From Sinorhizobium sojae CCBAU 05684 (GTDB taxonomy: Bacteria > Pseudomonadota > Alphaproteobacteria > Rhizobiales > Rhizobiaceae): a stretch of 64,000 nt of DNA. How positions within the stretch are numbered: the stretch's first letter is position 1; each line of letters starts with the position of its first letter. Both the position numbers and the translations under genes were made by a program. The stretch covers positions 310,001-374,000 of the forward strand of contig NZ_CP023069.1 of NCBI RefSeq assembly GCF_002288525.1. The letters are read 5' to 3'. Below the pieces are notes generated by a model. It saw nothing but the letters and a program-made list of their open reading frames with translations, did no database searches and was not told the origin of the DNA. Below, in pieces: positions 1-8,827 of this stretch.

Positions 1-858
1 ACGCTGTACCGGCGTCTGGTGCGGCCGCTGCTGCTCGCCGCCCTGAATTGCGATCCGCCGGAGGGCTCGGCAGGGCTTGCCGGTGCCATCGTACGGGAAA
101 CGCTGCTCGCGGGCGGCGAGGCTTGCCGTCCGCTAGTCGCGCGCGACGGACTGAGCGCCGTTCTGGTCGAGCCGGCGGTCAAGCTCCTGGAGAGGCGGGG
201 CGCCACCGTCCGCCTCAGCCATAAACTGCGCAAGCTTGCCAAATCGGGCGAGATCATCAGCGAACTTGATTTCGGTGACGACAAGATAGCGGTCGGCCCC
301 GACGACGCCGTGATCCTCGCCGTGCCGCCACGGGCGGCCGCGACGCTCCTGCCCGGCCTGAAAACCCCGACCGAATTCCGCGCCGTCGTTAATGCCCATT
401 TTCGCTTCGATCCGCCAGCCGGTGCGGATCCGATCCTGGGTGTGGTCGGCGGGCTCGTGGAGTGGCTGTTCGCCTATCCGCAGCGGTTTTCAGTCACCAT
501 TAGCAATGGCGACCGCCTGCTTGACATTCCGCGTGAGGAGCTCGTGCGAGCGATCTGGCGCGACGTGTGCGAGGCCGGTGGGATCTCAGGCGAGCTGCCG
601 CCGTGGCAGATCGTGTGTGAGCGCCGGGCCACATTCGAGGCCACCCCGGAGCAGAACGCGCTACGTCCAGGGCCCGTGACCGGTTGCAAAAACCTGTTCC
701 TTGCTGGCGACTGGACCGCTACCGGTTTGCCGGCAACCATCGAGGGATCGGTGCGGTCGGGTAACCGTGCCGCCGATCTGGCTCTTTCAGACAAACACTC
801 GATTGGTAAATCCACACGGTTTTGCACGCTGCCGAACACGCAGGAAGTCAGTGAATAA
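1..858 (+). CDS. hpnE: Hydroxysqualene dehydroxylase HpnE, 5'-truncated by window edge
   Basis: This is the C-terminal part of a squalene-associated FAD-dependent oxidoreductase (amine-oxidase fold), which makes squalene for hopanoid synthesis. The frame is open from base 1 (TLYRRLVRPLLL...), so the start lies outside the window. The last residues hold the family's C-terminal FAD-binding signature, LFLAGDWTATGLPATIEG, followed by SVRSG. The stop overlaps the shc start by 8 bases, so the two genes are translationally coupled, as in rhizobial hpn operons. The identification rests on the family motif and on the neighbouring cyclase gene. Confidence 0.88.
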   Translation, partial: TLYRRLVRPLLLAALNCDPPEGSAGLAGAIVRETLLAGGEACRPLVARDGLSAVLVEPAVKLLERRGATVRLSHKLRKLAKSGEIISELDFGDDKIAVGPDDAVILAVPPRAAATLLPGLKTPTEFRAVVNAHFRFDPPAGADPILGVVGGLVEWLFAYPQRFSVTISNGDRLLDIPREELVRAIWRDVCEAGGISGELPPWQIVCERRATFEATPEQNALRPGPVTGCKNLFLAGDWTATGLPATIEGSVRSGNRAADLALSDKHSIGKSTRFCTLPNTQEVSE

Positions 859-2794
859 GCATTCCGGAAATCGCACTGCCATCGATCCCGCCGCGCTGGA
901 AATGAGCATCGCCTCAGCCACTGAGGCGCTGCTCGCTTATCGTCATGCCGACGGCCACTGGGTGTTCGAGCTGGAAGCGGATTCCACCATCCCTTCCGAA
1001 TACATCCTGCTACGTCATTACCTGGCCGAGCCCATTGACGTCGTGCTCGAAGCCAAAATCGGAACTTATCTGCGCCGCACTCAAGGCGCGCACGGCGGCT
1101 GGCCGCTGGTGCATGACGGGCCCTTCGATATGAGCGCAAGCGTGAAGTCTTACTTCGCGCTCAAGATGATCGGGGATTCCGTCGACGCGGCTCATATGGT
1201 GAAGGCGCGCGAGGCGATCCGCGCGCGCGGCGGCGCCGCCAACAGCAATGTACTCACGCGCTTCCTGCTCGCGCTCTATGGCGTAGTTAGCTGGCGCGCG
1301 GTGCCGGTTCTGCCAATCGAGATCGTGCTACTGCCAATCTGGTCGCCGTTCCACCTCTACAAGATCTCCTACTGGGCGCGCACCACTATTGTGCCGCTGA
1401 TGGTTCTTGCAGTGCTGAAGCCGCGTGCGAAGAATCCTAAGGGCGTCGGCATCGAAGAACTGTTCCTTCAGGATACCAAGAGCGTAGGCATGAACCCGAA
1501 GGCGCCGCACCAGAGCTGGGGCTGGTTCTTGCTGTTCCGCGGCATCGACGGCATCCTGCGGGTTATTGAGCCGCATCTTCCGAAGAAACTTCGTGAGCGC
1601 GCGATCGCGAGTGCGCTCGCCTTCACTGAAGAGCGGCTCAACGGTGAAGATGGCATGGGCGCGATCTATCCGTCGATGGCCAATATCGTGATGATGTATG
1701 ACGCGCTCGGTAAAGACGATCATTTTCCGCCGCGCGCGATAGCACGTCGCGCTATTGACAAGCTCTTGGTGATCGGCGAGGAAGAGGCCTATTGCCAGCC
1801 CTGCCTGTCGCCGGTCTGGGACACCGCGCTGACGTGCCACGCACTTCAGGAGGTGGGCGGCGCTAACGCCCTAGCGAAAGCGAAGCAGGGCCTAGACTGG
1901 CTGAAGCCGCGGCAGGTACTGGACGTGAAGGGCGACTGGGCAGTGAAGGCGCCCAACATCAGGCCCGGCGGCTGGCCGTTTCAATACAATAACGCGCACT
2001 ATCCCGATCTCGATGACACTGCAGTGGTGGTCATGGCCATGGACCGCGCGCAGCGGCACGCCGGCAGCAAGGAATACGCCACCGCGATCGCACGTGGCCG
2101 GGAATGGATCGAAGGCATGCAAAGCCGGGATGGCGGCTGGGCCGCCTTCGACGTCAACAATCTCGAATACTACCTGAATAACCTCCCATTCGCGGACCAT
2201 GGCGCGCTGCTCGACCCGCCGACCGAAGACGTTACCGCGCGGTGCGTCTCGATGTTGGCCCAGGTCGGCGAATTCACCCAAAGCAGCAAGGCAGTCGCCG
2301 AGGGGATTGCATATTTGCGCCGCACCCAACACGCGGAAGGATCATGGTACGGCCGCTGGGGCCTGAACTACATCTACGGTACCTGGTCGGTGTTGTGCGC
2401 GCTGAATGCCGCAGGGATCGATCACCAGGACCCCATGATAAGGAAGGCGGTGGAATGGCTAGTATCCATCCAGAGTTGGGACGGCGGTTGGGGCGAGGAT
2501 GCAATCAGCTACCGACTCGACTATAGCGGATATGAGCAGGCGCCTTCCACGTCCTCCCAAACGGCGTGGGCCTTGCTTGGACTGATGGCGGCCGGCGAGG
2601 TGGAGCATCCGGCCGTCGCACGCGGGGTGAACTACCTAAAAAACGCACAAACCGAGAACGGTCTGTGGGATGAGCAGCGCTACACCGCCACGGGTTTTCC
2701 GCGCGTGTTTTATTTGCGATATCACGGCTACTCCAAGTTCTTTCCGCTCTGGGCATTAGCACGGTACCGGAACTTGAGGAGCACGAACGTTTGA
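851..2794 (+). CDS. shc: Squalene-hopene cyclase
   Basis: Cyclises squalene to hopene/hopanol in the membrane. The frame is open from 701, but the GTG at 851 (VNKHSGNRTAIDP) overlaps the hpnE stop and gives 647 residues, the normal family length. The catalytic DxDDTA motif is present as YPDLDDTAVV, and several QW repeats are visible (QSRDGGWAAF, QSWDGGWGED, EGSWYGRWGL). Hopanoid genes on symbiotic replicons are known from other rhizobia and may help the bacteroid membrane withstand nodule conditions (inference). The sequence looks intact. Confidence 0.95.
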   Translation: MNKHSGNRTAIDPAALEMSIASATEALLAYRHADGHWVFELEADSTIPSEYILLRHYLAEPIDVVLEAKIGTYLRRTQGAHGGWPLVHDGPFDMSASVKSYFALKMIGDSVDAAHMVKAREAIRARGGAANSNVLTRFLLALYGVVSWRAVPVLPIEIVLLPIWSPFHLYKISYWARTTIVPLMVLAVLKPRAKNPKGVGIEELFLQDTKSVGMNPKAPHQSWGWFLLFRGIDGILRVIEPHLPKKLRERAIASALAFTEERLNGEDGMGAIYPSMANIVMMYDALGKDDHFPPRAIARRAIDKLLVIGEEEAYCQPCLSPVWDTALTCHALQEVGGANALAKAKQGLDWLKPRQVLDVKGDWAVKAPNIRPGGWPFQYNNAHYPDLDDTAVVVMAMDRAQRHAGSKEYATAIARGREWIEGMQSRDGGWAAFDVNNLEYYLNNLPFADHGALLDPPTEDVTARCVSMLAQVGEFTQSSKAVAEGIAYLRRTQHAEGSWYGRWGLNYIYGTWSVLCALNAAGIDHQDPMIRKAVEWLVSIQSWDGGWGEDAISYRLDYSGYEQAPSTSSQTAWALLGLMAAGEVEHPAVARGVNYLKNAQTENGLWDEQRYTATGFPRVFYLRYHGYSKFFPLWALARYRNLRSTNV

Positions 2795-2809
2795 TGAGAA
2801 GAGTTTGGC

Positions 2810-3035
2810 CGTTGGGAGAACTCGTGAGGGTGAATGTCGACTCGATTGCATTAAAGTTTTCACCTGCGCCCATTTGCCTGACTTTATGGAGGTGACGAAG
2901 CTCTTTGTTGTTGACGAAGAAGTTCCAGGCCTGACTGATTTATCGATGATTTCGCCGCCGACGCAGATGGTGAAGTCGTTCTCGCACAGATACCCAGATG
3001 TTCTCGGCTGGATTGATGTGCATAGGAATGCAGAA
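2810..3035 (-). pseudogene. IS630-family transposase C-terminal remnant
   Basis: Reading the minus strand from about 3017 gives [15 protein letters not shown] and then, after a frame break, [11 protein letters not shown]...[13 protein letters not shown]. This matches the end of IS630-type transposases (LNPxENxWxxLRxN...AWN...S...W). It abuts the acdS fragment directly, so the element probably truncated acdS. No other part of the transposase is recognisable. Confidence 0.6.
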
Positions 3036-3056
3036 GCGCCGGGTCGTGTATCACGG

Positions 3057-3207
3057 CCGATGGCACCCAACTCTCCTGAACCAGGAGGCATTTCATGCCG
3101 GTCTTCGCTGCAACCGCAGCGACCCTCCGCGTGTGGTTCGACTGCACACCAGCTATTGAAATGAGGGTGTCGGCATAGGTGGCAATCGCGTCGGGGACTA
3201 TACTCGA
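3057..3207 (-). pseudogene. acdS: Internal fragment of ACC deaminase (acdS)
   Basis: The minus-strand translation [20 protein letters not shown], followed by [17 protein letters not shown] and CLLVQESWV, is the strongly conserved early part of 1-aminocyclopropane-1-carboxylate deaminase (typically [33 protein letters not shown]). The N-terminus, including the catalytic lysine region, and everything after QESWV are missing. AcdS lowers plant ethylene and is common in Mesorhizobium symbiosis islands. Only about 50 codons survive, so no function remains. Confidence 0.8.
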
Positions 3208-3238
3208 GCTTGCAGAGCTTGTTTCCACTAAATGTTGT

Positions 3239-3487
3239 TCATGAATGCTTCAATGCGAAGGTGGTGGCTGGCACTCGAAGGGCAGCGACTACACGCCTGA
3301 GCCGTTCAGGGTCGACATCAGCACCTAATTCGATCCTTGAAATCTCGGCGCATGTCAGACCGCATGTTAATGCGAGGTCGTCGACGCTATATCCGACCGC
3401 TTCGCGAGATCGCCGAACCGCATCACCTATATCGACGTGGTCCCTACGGGCGTCGTTTGGGCCCACGTTGTGGATTAAATTTTTCAT
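3239..3487 (-). CDS. Small XRE-family helix-turn-helix protein
   Basis: An 82-residue protein made almost entirely of a Cro/C1-type [23 protein letters not shown], then [19 protein letters not shown], then [13 protein letters not shown]. There is no sensor or dimerisation domain. It lies between decayed genes and shares the strand of the acdS fragment just downstream. A DNA-binding role is likely but its targets are unknown. Confidence 0.65.
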   Translation of the reverse strand: MKNLIHNVGPNDARRDHVDIGDAVRRSREAVGYSVDDLALTCGLTCAEISRIELGADVDPERLRRVVAALRVPATTFALKHS

Positions 3488-3795
3488 GAGATGGACTCCT
3501 TCTATCGTGCGCAGCGAGCGCGCGTTCCCGCTTGAAGGGAACCTGTGACCATAATGGTGGATCAGGCAAGCCTACCATTGTTGCAGTGCAATATAGGTCA
3601 AATGTTGACGATGCAAAGTGGCACTTAGCAGAGTGGCGCCAGCGTCCACGGCGAGTGCGATGACATGGCAGCGAGAACCCCGAGATGAACTGATGCCTTG
3701 AGGAAGCTAAAGCGTCAAACACCCGGCGCTTGATGGGATCAATCGCACGCGGTGTCGGGCTGTCCTTCGCTGCACCCTTCCGTTCAGCGGTGAGT
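3488..3795. other. Intergenic, no gene seen
   Basis: Between the XRE and LysR genes. No open frame with recognisable similarity was found. A 14-base stretch near 3549-3565 resembles the Tn3 junction at 18641 but is too short to interpret. Confidence 0.5.
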
Positions 3796-4815
3796 TCAAC
3801 TATCGTTCTGCCGCCTCGCCATTTGGTCTTGTGACACGTCTAGCCGGCCCATCCGCGCTGCGGCGGCGATTTCGCGACGCAGCACGCGATGCTCCAAGTC
3901 ATGATGGCAGCGCTGGTGCCAGATCAACGCGACTTCGTATGGCTTCAGCTCCACGGGTGGATCTACAATAGCGAGCGGCAGCATAGTCGCCACCCGAGTT
4001 GCAACTCGGTTCGGTATCATCAGCACTAGGTCAGTCATCGCCACTACAACTGCCGCAGTCAGCACGTTGGAGACCACTATCGGACCGGGTAGTCCGAACC
4101 TGACCAGCCCATCATAGACTTGACCCAGGCCCTCGTTGGAATCCGAGGCAATAGAGGCGTGACGCAGCGCCGCGAAGGTTCCGACGCTCCACTCCTGCTC
4201 TAATGCAGGGTGGTCGTGGCGAAGCAGGCAAGTGAAGCGGTCCGCATAGAGACCGCGCCGCAAGTAGCCTGGAGGAGCGGCACCGATCTGCCCGATCGCA
4301 AAGTCAATCTCACCTTGCTCGAGACGCCGTAGAGCGCCGTCCAAAAGTGGCTCGGTGGCGATGTCAACATGAGGCACACGCTCACCTAAACGCGGCAATA
4401 GATATGGCAGCAGAACTAGCGATTGGTGATCGGGCATTGCCATAGTTACCTTCGACCGCAAATCCCTTAAGCCGGAACTGCAGCTCACCAGTTCGCGGAT
4501 AGCATTCAATACCGACGGCAGCATTTGCGCCAAGTGTTCGGCCTGCGGTGTTGGGACTAGGCCACTCGAGCCGCGTACCAAGAGATCGTCATTGAACATG
4601 TCACGCAGCCTTGATAGGGCTCTACTCATTGCCGGTTGGCTCCTACCGACATGTTGAGCAGCATGCGTGATGTTTCGATACTGCAACAAGGCCTCGAGCT
4701 CCACTAGCAGGTTTAGGTCGACCGACGCCAGATTCGGTATACGCCGTTGACGTGCAGCGTCACTGCCATCGACGATCAGGGCCGTACGCGGATTCTTCCA
4801 AGCGGGCTGATCCAT
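3796..4815 (-). CDS. LysR-family transcriptional regulator (NodD/SyrM-like architecture)
   Basis: A 339-residue LysR regulator. The N-terminal winged HTH is clear (VDLNLLVELEALLQYRNITH followed by AAQHVGRSQPAMSRALSRLR), then a LysR substrate-binding domain (SKVTMAMPDHQSLVLLPYLL...). The frame is open to 4854, but the ATG at 4815 has a good ribosome site (GAGGAGAA) 8 bases upstream, so that start is used. The HTH resembles NodD and SyrM, yet the effector domain is clearly different from the NodD at 62680. It may regulate symbiosis genes; its inducer is unknown. Confidence 0.85.
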   Translation of the reverse strand: MDQPAWKNPRTALIVDGSDAARQRRIPNLASVDLNLLVELEALLQYRNITHAAQHVGRSQPAMSRALSRLRDMFNDDLLVRGSSGLVPTPQAEHLAQMLPSVLNAIRELVSCSSGLRDLRSKVTMAMPDHQSLVLLPYLLPRLGERVPHVDIATEPLLDGALRRLEQGEIDFAIGQIGAAPPGYLRRGLYADRFTCLLRHDHPALEQEWSVGTFAALRHASIASDSNEGLGQVYDGLVRFGLPGPIVVSNVLTAAVVVAMTDLVLMIPNRVATRVATMLPLAIVDPPVELKPYEVALIWHQRCHHDLEHRVLRREIAAAARMGRLDVSQDQMARRQNDS

Positions 4816-5447
4816 GGATGTATTCTCCTCGTAAGTGGTGTTTGTGGGCCACAAGATGGCGCCCGCGATAAACTGAGCTTCAACGGAGCCGATGAGATGC
4901 CTTACCTGACGATGCAGTGTCTCGAGAAGTGTCTTCCGAACTCAAGCCGGAGCAGGTCTCCTCAAAAAACGCTTGGCGGGTTCGGCGTTGCGCTGCCGTT
5001 GTAAAGCAAAGAACAGCTATGTTGCCCCGCTCGTCGCCGAAGCGGCCAATGGATCGACCGAGCTTTGCTTTCAAAAAAGTGCCTCATGAATCTGCCAGTT
5101 GCGCCAATTCAGCACCCTCGGCGGCGGCGCCTGTCGATTTCCGTCGCACCGAGCTAAACCAAGCGAGGGCTTGTGATGTACTGGAGAGCACGCACGTGCG
5201 GGTGAGCACCCGAGATTGCGCTGCCTGCGGCTATAGCTGGGGTGCCGTTGCACAAGCCGAGAATTCAGATCGCCGCGAATGTGACCCCACTTGAATTCGC
5301 TCATGAGCCTGCCTCAATGCATCCGCGGACGGATTGCCAATCATATCTGCGTGGCCGGTGTCTGACTGTCCACTCTGCCTCCAACCTGTACGAGTTTCTT
5401 AATCGAATTTCGCGAGAATGGAAAAATCGAGCTTTTGCATAGCTATC
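4816..5447. other. Degenerate intergenic region
   Basis: No gene can be supported. Short open frames on both strands lack recognisable similarity or good ribosome sites. Confidence 0.5.
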
Positions 5448-5495
5448 ATCCATACCGTGGATGAACATGTAACATGCTCAATCAGTCGGGCTTGG
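5448..5495 (+). promoter_or_regulatory. Degenerate nod box
   Basis: The bases ATCCATACCGTGGATG match the left half of the nod box consensus (ATCCAYNNYRYRGATG) almost perfectly, and CAATC follows at 5479. The spacing to CAATC is about two bases longer than consensus and the ACCAATC end is weak. No intact nod gene follows, so this looks like a promoter left behind when its operon was lost. Confidence 0.45.
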
Positions 5496-6460
5496 GCATA
5501 AGGTGTTCGTCTATAGCCCCCGTCGCGAGTCGAACGTGAACGCCTGGAAGGAAGCCTCCCGCGAGCTTACGAACGTGTGCTTGTTGCTGGTCGCTATCAC
5601 CAAAGGCGATACCTCCCCTTCTCCACCATTCCCTCAAGACCGGGCTTGATCTGCAGCAGCCGGTGTCAGCGACTTTCCGGTCTATAGTCCCGATCGCATC
5701 TTCATCGGCGTCATTGGCAGCCTGCAGGGGCCAAAAAATCGCGGCGAGGAACAGTCACAGCGCCTTAGATGTTTCTATGCGAGCGTTCATATGGCGCTGC
5801 ATTTTGCGGTTGCTGACCTGCGAGAGCAGGCGGCCGATTGGCTTGATGAGCATCGTCACCGCGTCATCAGTGAGCTTCTGGCGGAGTTTGATGCCTGCGT
5901 TATGATTGTCGCGTACCGACGGCTGGCGTTGAAGTCACCAGCGAGCCAGGCTGAGTGGCGTCACCCTCGCGGATGTCCCGCCCCCCAGACCGGATGCGGG
6001 GCCTGCAAGCGAGGATCGATCTCGAGCGCGTAAGCGTCAGCTCCGATCAGAGCTGCCTACCACGACGCCGGGCAATGGCGCGGGCCGCGCCGACCCATGC
6101 GTTCGATCACGGTCGCCATTGGCAGCAGGGCCCGGCGTACCCGGTACGTAGCACTGATTGTTTTTGCGATCGTTGACCCTGGTCTGTCGTTGAAGCTGTC
6201 TCGATGGCTGCCCGCAGCGTAGCGCGCTGTCCATGTCGGTTGGGCTTCGACTTTCAAATAGCGCAGCAGGTGTGCGATGTGATCGCGGCGAGTTTCCTCA
6301 CGGCGAGGGTAAAAGGCAATAGCCTGTGATCTGCGTCGATATATGTTCGGAAGGAGTGCCCGGCCGGGATAGCCCACCAGGCACAGTTGCACCGCAAAAC
6401 CAAGCTGGTTGCGCCTGCGAAGCTTGATTTCCAGCCGATCAGCCGGCGACAGGGAATAAT
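5490..6460 (-). pseudogene. Older Tn3-family transposase, central part, broken by the 12-kb transposon
   Basis: Minus-strand frames give typical Tn3 TnpA pieces in order. First is LSPADRLEIKLRRRNQLGFA, then VQLCLVGYPGRALLP (6455 to about 6350). Next is FYPRREETRRDHIAHLLRYL, then LPMATVIERMGR (to about 6057). Then come LTDDAVTMLIKPIGRLLSQV and MNARIETSKAL (about 5890-5770), and finally KHTFVRKLAGGFL, frameshifted (about 5560). The gene has several frameshifts and stops. Its N-terminus lies at 18641-18730, beyond the inserted transposon; removing the insert and one ATAAT copy restores the frame exactly. Confidence 0.75.
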
Positions 6461-6498
6461 GGGGGCGGCTCCGGTAGGGGGCGAAATGACACCGTAAG
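6461..6498 (+). repeat. Left 38-bp terminal inverted repeat of the Tn3 transposon
   Basis: Starts GGGGGCGGCTCCGG and ends AATGACACCGTAAG. It matches the right repeat at most positions, and the inner TAAG is characteristic of the family. The five bases outside it (6456-6460, ATAAT) equal those outside the right repeat. Confidence 0.9.
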
Positions 6499-6845
6499 GG
6501 AAATCCTGTTGTATCGCAGCAGGAAGGGCAGAAATTTGAGAAAACTGAAAATTGAGATCTTGAGCCCTCCCTGCGTACGCGCCTAACTTGCTGGATCGCT
6601 GCGGTTCGTGGTGGTTTTTAACGGCCAACCTCGCCGAAGATCGTCGACTGTCAAGGCGGTGAACGCACCCCGCGCCTCCGCTGTGGATCCGGTGTGTATT
6701 GAGGGGATCAGGCGGCAATCTGTTCGCTTGGATCGTCAATTGACGTGGACCATGTGGCGGGTTGGAACTCTTGAAATCCGCTCTGTCTGCGCTGATATTT
6801 TCTTCACTTCTTTTTCATCCGGCTTGAATGCGAAAGGAGGACATC

Positions 6846-7148
6846 ATGCTCAACCCGGAATTGGTTTGGATGACTCCCGTCACCGTTCACATGAAGGACG
6901 GGGCGTCCCAGGTCTTCGCTTCTGTCAACGACGTGCTCGATTTCCTCGAAGGGGATTGGGCCATCTATCGCGGCAGAAAATACAATCGGGCGGTTCAAAC
7001 GTGCCGCCGTGCTCTAAACCGAGTGACGCCAGTCGCCATCGCGCGCGAAGCGTTTATTGACGCCTGCCGAGGCGCGGGCATGTCGACAGGCGCGGATGGA
7101 CCGCCTGGGGCAAAGACAGGTACCGGCGGTCAACGCTCGCTTACCTAG
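6846..7148 (+). CDS. DUF982 domain protein
   Basis: A 100-residue DUF982 protein of unknown function, a family abundant in rhizobial symbiosis regions. The ATG at 6846 follows a strong ribosome site (AAAGGAGG). Family features seen are LVWMTPVTVHMKDGASQVFA at the start and, later, CRRALNRVTPVAIAREAFID. It is the first cargo gene inside the left end of the transposon and is followed by a strong terminator. Confidence 0.8.
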   Translation: MLNPELVWMTPVTVHMKDGASQVFASVNDVLDFLEGDWAIYRGRKYNRAVQTCRRALNRVTPVAIAREAFIDACRGAGMSTGADGPPGAKTGTGGQRSLT

Positions 7149-7156
7149 AATGGCTG

Positions 7157-7187
7157 GGCTGGGGCACTTCTTAGTGCCCCAGCCTTT
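7157..7187 (+). terminator. Rho-independent terminator after the first DUF982 gene
   Basis: An 11-bp perfect stem, GGCTGGGGCAC / GTGCCCCAGCC, with a 6-base loop and followed by TTT. It lies 8 bases after the DUF982 stop. Confidence 0.75.
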
Positions 7188-7361
7188 CGAGCATTCGCTG
7201 CGGCGCATCGGAGCAATTCGCCATCCCCCTTAAAGCGTTCTGATAGAGCCGCCAGATGCGATGTCCGGGCATTTCGATTGATCATGTCAGGCCCATGTTC
7301 GCCTTTACGGCCCCTGGGACGCCATGCGGGCGGAGGGTGCGGGGCGTAGATCTCGTCATTC

Positions 7362-7607
7362 ATGGTTGGCTGCCCCATCACGAAGACAATCGGGCTGTTG
7401 AAGATCAGTTTCCGCAAAATTACGTCGTTTCGACGCCGCCCTCGACGGGCACGGTCTTACCGCGCTGCCTTGCGCGGCGAGATCGAAGCTGAAACCGCAC
7501 GCGGCTTGTTTGCCGCCTTCGCGGAAAAGCACGATCTGCTGGCGCCGGAAACTGACCTCGTCATGGCGACTCATGCGAGGTGGAGCAGGAAGCCGCACGT
7601 AAGCTGA
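7362..7607 (+). pseudogene. DUF982 gene with degraded N-terminal half
   Basis: The C-terminal half, YRAALRGEIEAETARGLFAA then FAEKHDLLAPETD, is very close to the DUF982 protein at 13851 (CRAALAGEIDVETARGTFVA). The expected N-terminal DUF982 motifs do not appear in this frame, so a frameshift or recombination probably removed them. Its stop lies just before the start at 7617. Confidence 0.6.
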
Positions 7608-7616
7608 GGTGAACCG

Positions 7617-7898
7617 ATGATGGACGATTTGTTTAAGCAGATTGCCGCAACTGCCGTGAACATCGGACCGGAAGTTCTAGCATCTCACTGGTCGCCGCTT
7701 CGACGTCCAATGGATGTGGTGAAGGCTCCTGCACTTTCTGTCGATGATAAACGGGCCATTCTCGCCGCGTGGGCTTCGGACTTTTACGCTATAGATTCGA
7801 AGCCGGCTCTCCGTCATATGCCAGGAACGCCTGAGCCGGTTTCAATCGATGAGGTTCGGTCTGCCCTGCGAGAGCTCGATTCGCGGTACGATATCTGA
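7617..7898 (+). CDS. Conserved hypothetical protein
   Basis: A 93-residue soluble protein with a fair ribosome site (GAGGTGA) before paired ATG codons at 7617/7620. A short motif, DDKRAILAAWASDFYAID, is followed by PALRHMPGTPEPVSIDEVRS. I know of no function; similar small proteins occur in rhizobial accessory regions. A palindromic terminator follows. Confidence 0.65.
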   Translation: MMDDLFKQIAATAVNIGPEVLASHWSPLRRPMDVVKAPALSVDDKRAILAAWASDFYAIDSKPALRHMPGTPEPVSIDEVRSALRELDSRYDI

Positions 7899-7940
7899 CG
7901 GAGCTATCTGGCGCCTGCTTCAAAGCCTTGCCAGCTTTCC

Positions 7941-7971
7941 GACGGGCGGTCCTCATATGAGGCGGCCCGTC
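7941..7971 (+). terminator. Hairpin after the 93-residue gene
   Basis: A long imperfect palindrome, GACGGGC...CCTCATATGAGG...GCCCGTC, without a clear T tract. Confidence 0.5.
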
Positions 7972-8090
7972 AAAGATACTGGGAATTCAGTTCACATCGA
8001 AAGAATGCCTTCTTCAGACGGCGCGGTGCCAGCTTTCGCTTTTCATTATTGTTCCGGCGGCCGCTTTTAGGCCTGGAGGAGCGGTAGGCT

Positions 8091-8261
8091 GTGGTGCGGT
8101 TGAGCCGCATCTTCTCCTGGCTGATCGTCTCGCCCTGGCTGCTTCAATTCGCGGCGAACATGAACGCGATGTGGACCCATGTGGTCCTCGGCGTGCTCGC
8201 CACCGCCGTATCAGCCTGGGCACTCTGGGACTATCGGCGGAACCCGCATGCACATGTATGA
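8091..8261 (+). CDS. Short SPW-repeat membrane protein
   Basis: A 56-residue protein translated from GTG at 8091 (or 8094) behind GGAGGA. It has the SPW signature IVSPWLLQFAANMNAMWTHV followed by VLGVLATAVSAWALWDY, giving two membrane segments. SPW proteins normally carry one or two such repeats, so this is a single-repeat version or the end of a longer ancestor. Function unknown. Confidence 0.6.
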   Translation: MVRLSRIFSWLIVSPWLLQFAANMNAMWTHVVLGVLATAVSAWALWDYRRNPHAHV

Positions 8262-8282
8262 TCGAGAAAAAGGAGAGCACGG

Positions 8283-8302
8283 CCCGCCGCTTCAGCGGCG
8301 GG
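8283..8302. terminator. Bidirectional hairpin terminator
   Basis: A perfect 9-bp stem, CCCGCCGCT / AGCGGCGGG, with a 2-base loop. It lies between the convergent SPW and NDUFS4-like genes. Confidence 0.6.
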
Positions 8303-8390
8303 CTCTTCCGGATTGGCGATGCCGATCGATGCGCCGATCGCGCAGCAACGGGGCTTGAATGGTAGAGCTTGCCGGCGATATCAACGAAAA

Positions 8391-8762
8391 CTAGGGACGG
8401 CGGCTCCTGTCGTCTACGACGGTGCAATTCAGTTTCTGTCGCTTTGCGTAGGCAATGGCGGCATCGCGGGTTGGGAAATGCAGTTCAACCTGAGTCAGCG
8501 TGTCACTCCCGCCAGTGTAGCCCATCAGACAGTCGATGACGGGTGGGGCTTGCCGTTCGAATACCAGCAGCCAAGGTCGCCCCGAGACGCGCGCCGAAGT
8601 CATCACAGAGCGTGACGGGCGAAAAATGCGTGCTACGGGATGAATGTTTGGTCGTGGGCAGTTGATGTCAAGGGGCTGGCTGGTGCTGACGTGCTCCACG
8701 AACTTCCGGTCAGCGCGGCCGGATTGTCTGTCTCGCGCAAGGGGTTCCGTCAACCACGTCAT
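8391..8762 (-). CDS. NDUFS4-like (ETC complex I subunit family) protein
   Basis: The C-terminal 80 residues match the family of the 18-kDa accessory subunit of respiratory complex I: VARIFRPSRSVMTSARVSGR, then PWLLVFE, then LMGYTGGSDTLTQVELHF and DAAIAYAKRQ. The N-terminal 40 residues are not conserved, so the true start may be internal. A role as an extra complex I assembly or stability factor under stress is inferred from the family and from the heat-shock neighbours. Confidence 0.75.
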   Translation of the reverse strand: MTWLTEPLARDRQSGRADRKFVEHVSTSQPLDINCPRPNIHPVARIFRPSRSVMTSARVSGRPWLLVFERQAPPVIDCLMGYTGGSDTLTQVELHFPTRDAAIAYAKRQKLNCTVVDDRSRRP

Positions 8763-8783
8763 CGGTTTTTGCTACGCGAATAA

Positions 8784-8811
8784 CCAGCCGGGCACGTTAG
8801 CACCCGGCTGG
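8784..8811 (-). terminator. Terminator of the hsp20 operon
   Basis: A 9-bp perfect stem, CCAGCCGGG / CCCGGCTGG, 17 bases beyond the hsp20 stop on the minus strand. Confidence 0.55.
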
Positions 8812-8827
8812 CTTGCGGCGGTCGGTA

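Noticed and set aside
2756..3164. Plus-strand and other open frames over the acdS/IS630 remnants as genes
   Set aside because: No similarity or ribosome sites; the minus-strand remnants explain the conservation.
3535..3570. Resemblance of CCATAATGGTGGATCA to the Tn3 junction at 18641
   Set aside because: Only about 14-18 bases are shared and no terminal repeat, coding similarity or duplication supports a second insertion site.
4880..5074. Minus-strand frame with RGNIAVLCF, resembling the start of Tad pilus proteins
   Set aside because: The similarity is limited to a few residues, there is no ribosome site and nothing else of the family follows.
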